A DNA stretch of 17,923 nucleotides, from NCBI GenBank assembly GCA_964587515.1, contig CAZPMO010000097.1, forward strand, positions 1 to 17,923, in the 5' to 3' direction. This document shows, piece by piece, positions 7,731-14,391 of this stretch. Position 1 is the stretch's first letter, and every line of letters starts with the position of its first letter. A model generated the notes under the pieces. That model made no database searches and had not been told where the DNA came from. It saw only the letters and a program-made list of their open reading frames with translations. This stretch comes from CAZPMO01 sp964587515 (GTDB lineage: Bacteria > Pseudomonadota > Alphaproteobacteria > MPNO01). The position numbers and the translations under genes were made by a program.

Positions 7731-8559
7731 ATGATCGAAATCATGGGGGAGTTCGGCTTCGATGTGGTCCTGATCCAGAACCAGAAGGCCGGACGCGATT
7801 ACTACGATACGGCCTGGACGCTTTCGATTCTGCGTGGCGTCGCGACCGGCGTCGTGATGATCCTGATTGCCGGTTCCGCCGCCGAATTTTTTGGCGACGC
7901 GCGGCTGACCGAAATCATCTACGTGCTGGCGCTGCTGGCCGTGGTCGCGGGGTTCATTAACATCGGGACCGTTGATTTCCGCAAAGAGATGACTTTCGGC
8001 AAGGATTTCCGGTTTCTGGTCAGCAACAAGCTGATCGCCTTCGTGATCACGTTGACGCTCGCCTTTACCCTGCGTTCCTACTGGGCGCTGGTGATCGGCA
8101 TCGCCTGCGGTGGGACCGCGAAGACAATCCTGAGCTATGTGATGCATTCCACTCTATATCTTCGCGACGATGACTTGGGGTATCTTGGGGATGTCCTGGG
8201 CACTGGTAGGAAATTCTTTGTTTGTTTCATTAATTTCCTTTTATTTTTCATCAATTTTTCTAAAAATAAAAATTTCTGAACTGATATTGACGATTTGGCG
8301 TACCTTCTTATCGGTCTTGGCGTTAGTGGCCGTGGTTGAAGCAGTGAGAGTTTCTGGAACGGCAAGCGGCCTCATGGATCATTCCATTGTTCAGTTAGTT
8401 GTATTCATATTTTTCGGTATTTTCTCCTATACCGGCACCCACCTCGCTACTTGGTACCTTGCTGGAAGGCCTCAAGGGCCGGAGCGGACAATTCTCGATT
8501 TCATTATTGCGCGAGTGACCCAAACACGGAAAGCAGCCGATAAGACAAGAGAATTATAA
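7731..8559 (+). pseudogene. Oligosaccharide flippase (Wzx/polysaccharide transporter family) remnant with out-of-frame internal deletion
   Basis: Two parts of one membrane protein type are visible in different frames. The first, from about 7731 to 8149, reads MIEIMGEFGFDVVLIQNQKA, then AGRDYYDTAWTLSILRGVAT and ends ILSYVMHS; this is the early-middle region of MATE-like flippases, with several hydrophobic helices. The second, shifted by one frame from about 8150 to the TAA at 8559, reads ATMTWGILGMSWALVGNSLF and ends in a C-terminal transmembrane pair with the tail RTILDFIIARVTQTRKAADK. The N-terminal roughly 50 residues and a large central part are missing. If translated from the ATG at 7731, the protein goes out of frame and ends at 8279. 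G+C drops sharply after the join. A working flippase is not possible from this sequence. Confidence 0.78.
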
Positions 8560-8643
8560 ATTCAACTATCGAATGTGAGTTTATATTATGTATAACAAAT
8601 CATTTTCGGATTGTATTTAGATACCAATAAGGAAAAATAAGTA
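8560..8643. other. AT-rich intergenic spacer
   Basis: By hand count 8581-8700 contains only about 23% G+C, against more than 60% in most of the window. The spacer lies between the flippase tail and the second methyltransferase and ends with AAGGAA (8629-8634), a plausible ribosome-binding site for the ATG at 8644. AT-rich promoter-like strings such as TATTAT and TATAAC occur, but with this base composition they carry little weight. No repeat or RNA gene is evident. Confidence 0.6.
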
Positions 8644-9142
8644 ATGAATGAAATAACCGTATATAATACCCTAGTTTTTGAAAAAAATTATTCCATGGAG
8701 AATAAGGAACAAAATTTTCGAAGGATTTCATCTCCTTTATCATTTGTTGATAAACATGGGCGTGAAGCATAATTCCGCTGAAAACTGGGATAATGCCCTT
8801 GAGCGTGAATGGGATTCTAGCCAAAGAAACTGGCCAACCAAGAACGCACTTGTCGATACTCTGACTGAGGCCGATGAATTTATACTCGATGTGGGGTGCG
8901 GCAATGGTTCCCTGTTGAGGCACCTCAAAGGAAGCGGTTACGCCAATCTTGGCAAGGGAATAATATTCGTTCCCGACAATTGCCTCGGGCCAATTAGCGA
9001 ACCTTCGCACGTTGCAATGTACACAGCGGGTACGTTGGAAAAACTCCTCTCTAGAAAATTCGATATTCTTAAGATCGAATCATTTCACGATGAGAATTTC
9101 GAGATGCCCATCCTCTTCGCTTATATCGAAAAACCGGTCTGA
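8644..9142 (+). pseudogene. Class I SAM-dependent methyltransferase with central deletion and possible poly-A frameshift
   Basis: The main frame reads KKIIPWRIRNKIFEGFHLLY, then AENWDNALEREWDSSQRNW, and carries SAM motif I as EFILDVGCGNGSLLRHLKG. Right after GYANL, at about 8950, it jumps to GKGIIFVPDNCLGPISEPSH and the normal C-terminal part, ending ILFAYIEKPV. In the family some 80 residues, containing the acidic residue that binds the SAM ribose and the catalytic loop, normally lie between these blocks, so 154 codons remain instead of about 230-250. The join is in frame. A TTG at 8678 could start this frame, but the only good ribosome-binding site (AAGGAA, 8629) serves the ATG at 8644 in a neighbouring frame. 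Removing one A from the A7 run at 8681-8687 would join the two as VFEKIIPWRIRN. The gene is AT-rich like the spacer before it. I expect it to be inactive. Confidence 0.7.
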
Positions 9143-9162
9143 CGCACCGAAAGAGACTCGGG

Positions 9163-10266
9163 TCAGCCCGCCTTCAAGGCCTTGTTCTGTTTCAACCCCG
9201 CCACGATCCGCGCCGCCGTCTGCCCGTCCCACAGTTCCGGCTTTCGCCCTGACGGCCAATCTCCGGCCAGCACCTCGTCCACCGCGGCGGCCACATTCGC
9301 GGCCGTGACCAGCCGGTTAGAGCCTTCGGTGATGGTGATGGGGCGTTCGGTGTTGGGGCGGAGCGTCAGGCAGGGGATGTCGAGGTAGGTTGTTTCCTCC
9401 TGAAGGCCGCCCGAATCCGTCAGCGCGAAGCACGCGTCCTGCACGAGGCCCATGAACTCCACATAGCCCATGGGATCGGTGAGCCGCATGCCGCGCGCCC
9501 CTTCGAGGCGGTCGCCGAGGCCGAACGCCGCGAGCTTGGCGCGCGTCCTCGGATGGATGGCGAAGACGAGCGGGATGCGCGATGCGATCTCGACCAGCCG
9601 GTCGACCAGCGGGGTGAGCGTCTCGCGTGCGTCCACATTGGCCGGGCGGTGCAGGGTCACCACCCCGAACCCTTGTTCCGGCAGTGAGAATTTCTCGCGT
9701 GTGTGCGCGGCTTCGATGCTCGGGCGCATCATTTCGTATGAGTCGATCATGATGTTGCCGACGCGCTGGATGCGATCCTCGGCGACGCCTTCGGCGCGCA
9801 AGTTCTCGTCGCCGTCGGGCGAGGGCGTCCACAGGATATCGGCGATCGAATCGGTGAGGATGCGGTTGATTTCCTCCGGCATGGTCCAGTCGCGGCTGCG
9901 CAGCCCGGCTTCCAGATGCGCGACCGTGATGCCGAGCTTCTTCGCCGCGATCGTGCAGGCCATGGTCGAATTCACATCGCCCACCACGACGGTGAGATCC
10001 GGTCGCGCGTCCAGACAGATTTTTTCATAGGCCACCATCACGCCGGCGGTCTGTTCGGCATGGCTGCCGCTGCCGACGCCGAGATGGAAGTGGGGCTCGG
10101 GCAGACGCAGATCGCGAAAGAACGCGTCCGACATGTTGACGTCGTAATGCTGGCCGGTATGGACGATCGCCGCCTCGCACCAATCCTCCCGGACGAGCGC
10201 GTGATAGAGCGGGGCCACCTTCATGAAGTTTGGCCGCGCCGCCGCGATGATGTGGATGCTGGTCAT
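9163..10266 (-). CDS. wecB: UDP-N-acetylglucosamine 2-epimerase (non-hydrolysing), WecB type
   Basis: This is a 367-residue GT-B-fold enzyme of normal WecB length. It interconverts UDP-GlcNAc and UDP-ManNAc in the cytoplasm, supplying ManNAc or ManNAcA units for surface glycans. Family blocks appear in order: ARPNFMKVAPL near the N-terminus, HTGQHYDVNMS, TVVVGDVNSTMACTIAAKKL, TVAHLEAGLRSRDWTMPEEI, FAIHPRTRAKL, FALTDSGGLQEETTYLDIPC and LRPNTERPITITEGSN. The last holds the UDP-binding residues. It starts 9 bases after the asparagine-synthase-like gene in the same direction, so the two were probably co-transcribed. Its stop faces the stop of the AT-rich methyltransferase 20 bases away. The gene is intact, in contrast to its neighbours. 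UDP-ManNAc would be a likely precursor of the glycan made by this locus; that link is inferred. Confidence 0.93.
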   Translation of the reverse strand: MTSIHIIAAARPNFMKVAPLYHALVREDWCEAAIVHTGQHYDVNMSDAFFRDLRLPEPHFHLGVGSGSHAEQTAGVMVAYEKICLDARPDLTVVVGDVNSTMACTIAAKKLGITVAHLEAGLRSRDWTMPEEINRILTDSIADILWTPSPDGDENLRAEGVAEDRIQRVGNIMIDSYEMMRPSIEAAHTREKFSLPEQGFGVVTLHRPANVDARETLTPLVDRLVEIASRIPLVFAIHPRTRAKLAAFGLGDRLEGARGMRLTDPMGYVEFMGLVQDACFALTDSGGLQEETTYLDIPCLTLRPNTERPITITEGSNRLVTAANVAAAVDEVLAGDWPSGRKPELWDGQTAARIVAGLKQNKALKAG

Positions 10267-10275
10267 CGGATAAAT

Positions 10276-12183
10276 CTAAACCAGAACCGGGGATCGGTCG
10301 GAATACAATTTTTGGGGCACTTCCGAGAAATCGTCATGCAGGAAGAAGCGTGATCCGACTCCCCACGAGATCAGCTGCGAAAGCGTGTTCCAGTGGCGTC
10401 CGTGGCCGCGGAACTGTTCGTCGATGATCTTTTCGATTTCCGTGTGGTCGAAGATGTCGGTGGGAAAGACGCCGTCCTTCAGCATGGGCCTGAGTAACTC
10501 ATCGGCCAGCTTCGGTTCGGCGCGGAATTCGGCGTCCGCGTCTCCCAGTTCGCGCCCCAACCCCTGATCAAGTCCGAATATCCGTTGCAGCGGCGTCCAC
10601 GTCTTCCGTGCGGCATAGCGCATCACCATGGCGGCGTATTCCGCCGCGAAATTGGGATTGATCGGCCGACCGCTGTTTGTGCAGGGCACATCCCTGATCG
10701 CCGGAAAGCCGTAAGCGATGACTTTTTTGTATATGCGGTGTTCGATACGCGAATAGGGGGGAATGGTCAGGGCGAACTCGACCAGATCCCGATCGGTCAT
10801 GGGCGCGCGGGTTTCGAACCGGTATCGGTCGAGGGAGGGCGACTGGTAAGTGCTTTGCGGGTGGATATTCACGAAGTGCCAGCAATCGAAGATGTTGAAG
10901 GGATGATCATTGTCGATCTCTTCGAAGCTTTTCGCGAAGTCGGATCGAAGCCCCTCCACGGTGCGAGAGAGGAAATCCGGATTGAACAGGCGCCGCGCGC
11001 CTTCGAGACGCGATCCCACCATCCAGTCATAGGTCGCGGCGATCGCCTGTTCGCGCGAGCGCGCCAGAAGGAGTTGCGGCCAGGTATGGGAACCGCTGAA
11101 TTCACCGAGAAATCCCGTGAGGAAAATATCCATCTCGCGCGCGAAGATGTCGTGATGGCGAATAGACGTGTTGTGGGCGAAGGACAGCATCCCGTCGGTG
11201 CGCTAGACCACTTCGCGAACCACATCATACAGATGCGGCGCGTCGCCGGTCAGAGGCTGGTGACCCATTCCCAACCGGTCGGCCAGCATCGCCGCGTAAC
11301 GAATATCGCGGGAGGCCGGATCGCCGAAGGTGAAGGTCGGGATCGGCAAATGGTGCGGGCGGACCGCTGCCGCGACGGCGCGGCTGTCGTATCCGCCGCT
11401 TAGGAACATCCCGATCCGCTTGCCGCCCCGCATATTGCGTTCCACGGCGCGATCCAGCAGCGTGTGATAGACCGAGACGTAGCTCCGCTGGTCGAGGCGC
11501 CCGGCGCCTTCATCGTATTTATAGGACCAGTATTTGCGCGTGCGCGCGCCGTCGCGGTCGATGGTCATGACCGTCGCCGGCGCGAGACGCCGGTATCCCG
11601 CGAGCGAGGTCCGGTTCATGACGTGCGATCCGTATACGAAAAATTCGAGCAGGCCGACATCGTCGATCGCACGGGTTCCCGGATCACCCGCGCAGACGGC
11701 TTTCAGCTCCGTCCCGAAGATCACGGTCTCATCCCGGATGGCGTAAAACAACGGTCGGAAACCGAGCCGGTCGGAAATCAGTTTCAGGCTCCGCGACGCT
11801 TCGTCGAACAGCGCGATGCAGAACAGCCCGTTGAACCGGTCGACGATGTCGTCCCCGAATTTCTGGATCAGTGCCAGACAGAGTTCCGGCGTTGAAAGGT
11901 TTTTGTTGGGCAGTTCTGCGCGGTATTGGCGCTTCAATTCATCGGCGTTATACAGTTCGCCGTCGAGAAACAGGCTCGCGGCGCCGTCGGCGCTTCTCGC
12001 GGGTTGCGGCCCGTTTTCGAGATGGCCGTGATCAAGCAGCCCCATGCCGACGCCTCTAAAGATCGCCGAATATTCGTCGTAACGGATGCCCGGAACGCGG
12101 ACCCGATCGAGTTGCCTCGCGATGGCTTCGCGGATCGCGCCGTCATTGGCTGCCGGGTTCCAGAGTCCGACGAGATTGGGCAT
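10276..12183 (-). pseudogene. Asparagine synthase-like amidotransferase split by one in-frame TAG
   Basis: One continuous frame of 635 codons, the usual AsnB-family length, is interrupted only by TAG at 11205-11203 (codon 327). The first part has a degenerate glutaminase-like domain (1-200; DGELYNADELKRQY, FNGLFCIALFDEAS, SDRLGFRPLFYA) and the synthetase ATP-binding loop GMFLSGGYDSRAV, with SGGYDS at 262-267. It ends YDVVREVV. The frame continues after the stop with RTDGMLSFAHNTSIRHHDIF, where the family usually has a tryptophan (TGG), and runs to SPVLV. The N-terminus is MPNLVGLWNP, without the Cys2 nucleophile of glutamine-using enzymes, so even the intact protein would probably use ammonia or another amine. 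Proteins of this group occur in polysaccharide loci and modify uronic acids or other sugars. AAAGG lies upstream of the ATG. As written, the C-terminal substrate half is lost unless TAG is read through. Confidence 0.82.
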
Positions 12184-12273
12184 GGGAAACCTTTCTGGCG
12201 ATTATCGGCCGCCGCGATCCGGCGATACGTATTTATTCACCGACTTCCGTAAACGCATGGTGTAGAGGCTCGT

Positions 12274-13122
12274 TCACAGACCTCTGACCCACGCCACGGT
12301 CCAGTTCGCGACCTGATCACGCCATTCGGCGCGCGAGAAGGTGTGATCGGCGGATTTGAGATCGCGGCGCGCGACCCTGTCGTCGGCCAGCAGGCGGCGC
12401 CACAGCGGCGATGCGCCGGCGGCGTCCTCGAACTCGCGCGCGGTGAGATCGTTGCCGCTGATGATGGTCATTACCGGATGGGCAAAGGCGGCGAGCCCCG
12501 CCGCCATGCGATCCGGCAGGGAATCGGCGGTATCGGCTCTGTTTTGAGCCGTCGGCGCGGCTTTGGACGCCCGGGCGAGGATTCCCTTGAACGATTGTAG
12601 TGAAGCGGCGAAATCGAATTCGCCGCGGAATATTTTGCGCCACAGCCCGGGGTCGAACAGGCGCTGCGAATAATAATGCTTGATTTGCGCCCGCGCCTCG
12701 CCGCTTTCCGTGCGCACCCACGGGTTCAGCATGACCAGTCCCGCGATTCGGGGATCCTTGTGGGCATAGAATAAAGAAGCCGAGGCCGCGTCGCACAGTC
12801 CCCACAGGACAATCCGTTCAAGGCCGGGGTGGCCGGCGACGAAGGCATCGATGGCGGCGGAGATGTCGTCGTCGATATTTTCGAAACCGGGAAATTCGCC
12901 GTCGCTGTCACCCATCCCCCGGCAGTCGAACCGCATGGCGGGAATGCCGGCGGCGGCTAACTCACGCGCCAGAAGAAGGAACTGACGATGGCTGCCGACG
13001 CGGTATTGCGGCCCGCCGACGACGATCAGCACACCGGTCTTGGCGGGGGCGTCGGCGCCGTGGACCATGCCGATCAGGAATTCATCGCCGCAGGCGAACC
13101 GGATGGGCGTCTCCCGCGTCAC
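12274..13122 (-). CDS. Exosortase A system-associated hydrolase 1 (alpha/beta fold)
   Basis: This is a 282-residue alpha/beta-hydrolase-fold protein that closely resembles the TIGR03100 family as I remember it. Blocks are VLIVVGGPQYRVGSHRQFLL (31-50), then FDCRGMGDSDGEF (65-77) and the nucleophile elbow VLWGLCDAASASLFYAH, with Cys110 where serine is usual. Next come LVMLNPWVRTESGEA and KHYYSQRLFDPGLWRKIFRG. The C-terminal HTFSRAEWRDQVANWTVAWV supplies the likely catalytic histidine. The reaction is not established; the genes travel with exosortase A exopolysaccharide loci and an acyl carrier protein, so acyl transfer or hydrolysis is likely. The start is GTG at 13122, overlapping the stop of hydrolase 2 as GTGA, a sign of coupling. 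A 90-base gap follows before the asparagine-synthase-like gene. Confidence 0.88.
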   Translation of the reverse strand: MTRETPIRFACGDEFLIGMVHGADAPAKTGVLIVVGGPQYRVGSHRQFLLLARELAAAGIPAMRFDCRGMGDSDGEFPGFENIDDDISAAIDAFVAGHPGLERIVLWGLCDAASASLFYAHKDPRIAGLVMLNPWVRTESGEARAQIKHYYSQRLFDPGLWRKIFRGEFDFAASLQSFKGILARASKAAPTAQNRADTADSLPDRMAAGLAAFAHPVMTIISGNDLTAREFEDAAGASPLWRRLLADDRVARRDLKSADHTFSRAEWRDQVANWTVAWVRGL

Positions 13123-13970
13123 GCCATCGCCCCCTGGAGTCCGACGATTTTCGTGGTCCTTTCGATCAGGGCCGGCGCGGTCGTGGTTTCCTGGATGCTC
13201 CAGAACGGCTCACCCGCTACCGTCTCGGCCGTGACGTCGCAACCTTCCGCGCCCCATGCGTCGATCACGCGCCGGGCGCCGGGTGTTACGGGATCGCCCG
13301 GTTCCGACGCGACCTCCAGCCAGTCGATCCGCAGGTGCGCGGGCGGTGCCGGTTCCGCCAGCACGGCGGTGTCCATGGCGCGGGCGAGCTCGGGTGAGAT
13401 TTCGTATCCGGCGACCTCGATCGCCTCGCCCCCATAGAGCCGTTCGCGCAGTGATTTGGTGGTTTCAGCGTCGCCGCCGGCGGTCATCGCGGCCGCAACG
13501 CGCACGCGCAGGAACTGGGTCAGCGCCGACTTTCCGGCGGTCACCGGCTGCCACAGGACGAGTTGCGCGATGCGTTCCGGCATCACGCGCGCGGTCTCGG
13601 CCGCCAGCAGCGCGCCGGCGCGCGCGCCAAGCAGCGCGACCGGACCACGGTTTCTCGTCTCCAGCCAGTCCACCGCGCAGGCGATATCGTCGCGCCAGCC
13701 GCGCCATCGCGCGTGTCCGAACTGGCCTTCGCTGTCACCGGTGCCGTACAGATCGAGCATCAGAAATCCCGCGCCAGCGTCGGCCAGCGCGCGGGCTTGC
13801 AGGGCGGCCATGCGGCGCGTCCGGTTCATTTCCTCGGCGAAAGGCGGGATGAAAAGCACATTGCCGCGCGGCGCGCGGCCCGGGTGGGGCGGGTGGTAGA
13901 TGGCGAACAGGTCGATACCGTCGTGATCGAGAAAGAACGGTTCGGGCGCCGGTCCGCTGTCAGGAGGCAA
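13119..13970 (-). CDS. Exosortase A system-associated hydrolase 2 (alpha/beta fold)
   Basis: This 283-residue protein resembles the TIGR03101 family. It has NVLFIPPFAEEMNRTRRMAA (37-56), which is very characteristic, followed by MLDLYGTGDSEGQFGHARWR (71-90) with the oxyanion-side GTGDS. The nucleophile-elbow position is ALLGARAGALLA, so residue 117 is arginine and the usual GxSxG serine is absent. LVLWQPVTAGKSALTQFLRV follows. Without the serine it may be a non-hydrolytic partner or carry out acyl transfer by another route; I believe an arginine here is typical of the family, and it is not specific damage. The start is TTG at 13970, overlapping the end of the acyl carrier protein gene by 11 bases; no closer ATG exists. 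It forms a compact unit with the acyl carrier protein and hydrolase 1. Confidence 0.87.
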   Translation of the reverse strand: MPPDSGPAPEPFFLDHDGIDLFAIYHPPHPGRAPRGNVLFIPPFAEEMNRTRRMAALQARALADAGAGFLMLDLYGTGDSEGQFGHARWRGWRDDIACAVDWLETRNRGPVALLGARAGALLAAETARVMPERIAQLVLWQPVTAGKSALTQFLRVRVAAAMTAGGDAETTKSLRERLYGGEAIEVAGYEISPELARAMDTAVLAEPAPPAHLRIDWLEVASEPGDPVTPGARRVIDAWGAEGCDVTAETVAGEPFWSIQETTTAPALIERTTKIVGLQGAMA

Positions 13971-14211
13971 GCTTCATGTCCACGAAGTCCGAAAGGCTGC
14001 CGACCGTTTCGAACGTGGACGCGGTGATCTCGTCGTCGTCCACCTCGAAATCAAACGATTCCTCCAGCGCGGTGATTACGGTCACAACCGCCATGGAATC
14101 CAGTTCCGGTATGCTGCCCAGCAGCGGCGTGGACGGGGTGAAGTCTCCTACGCGATCGCCTAGTTGAAGCGTGTCCCGCAGGACGGTCTTTATGCTGTCG
14201 ATGGTCGCCAT
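13960..14211 (-). CDS. Acyl carrier protein, exosortase A locus type
   Basis: This is an 83-residue acidic helical protein. The phosphopantetheine attachment motif is LGSIPELDSMAVVTVITALE, with the modified serine at residue 39 (DSM). Helix 3 and the end, FEVDDDEITASTFETVGSLS, match phosphopantetheine-binding carriers. It would carry an acyl or aminoacyl group on a 4'-phosphopantetheine arm in the cytoplasm. The divergent acyl-CoA ligase is the obvious loading enzyme, and the two overlapping hydrolases downstream are likely to act on the loaded product. GGAGAA lies upstream of the ATG at about 12 bases, slightly far. The first gene of its operon, it is read divergently from the ligase across a 180-base control region. 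Confidence 0.9.
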   Translation of the reverse strand: MATIDSIKTVLRDTLQLGDRVGDFTPSTPLLGSIPELDSMAVVTVITALEESFDFEVDDDEITASTFETVGSLSDFVDMKLAS

Positions 14212-14272
14212 CGGAATTGGGTTCTCCGGTTTCGCCCGGCGCGTGGCCGCCGTATCCGCGATTTAGCAAAAT

Positions 14273-14285
14273 AATCGTAACGATT
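14273..14285. promoter_or_regulatory. Inverted repeat AATCGT-A-ACGATT in the divergent control region
   Basis: AATCGT (14273-14278) and ACGATT (14280-14285) form a perfect palindrome about the A at 14279. It lies 62 bases upstream of the acyl carrier protein start and about 107 upstream of the ligase start. The position between two divergent operons suits a regulator site. No matching transcription factor can be named. Confidence 0.4.
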
Positions 14286-14320
14286 GGGTGAACGGGGCTG
14301 GTCAGCTTACGGTTCCGCCA

Positions 14321-14345
14321 TTTACGGATCGTAAACCTTGTTTAC
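14321..14345. promoter_or_regulatory. Overlapping inverted repeats built from TTTAC half-sites
   Basis: Two perfect inverted repeats share a central arm: TTTACG-GAT-CGTAAA (14321-14335) and GTAAAC-CTT-GTTTAC (14331-14345). The two outer TTTAC half-sites are therefore direct repeats exactly 20 bases apart, close to two helical turns. The sites end 46 bases before the ligase ATG and could be an operator, or alternative hairpins in the leader RNA. The region 14212-14391 contains no other clear gene or convincing promoter hexamers; the ligase has only a weak ribosome-binding site. Confidence 0.5.
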
Positions 14346-14391
14346 ACAAATATGACTGTGGGTTTCCGCGGTATCGGTGGCTAACGGCTGA

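Noticed and set aside
8655..8675. TATAAT at 8662-8667 as a promoter for the methyltransferase
   Set aside because: The segment is only about 23% G+C, no -35 hexamer is found at 16-18 bases, and it lies within the short frame that starts at 8644.
6633..9162. A transposon or insertion sequence as the cause of the damage
   Set aside because: I saw no transposase motif, no terminal inverted repeats and no target-site duplication around the damaged genes; the joins look like deletions.
14300..14345. Sigma-54 (-24/-12) promoter upstream of the carrier protein gene
   Set aside because: Minus-strand TGGCGGAACCGTAAGC resembles the element, but the spacing between GG and GC is 11 instead of 10 and the -12 TTGC block is poor.
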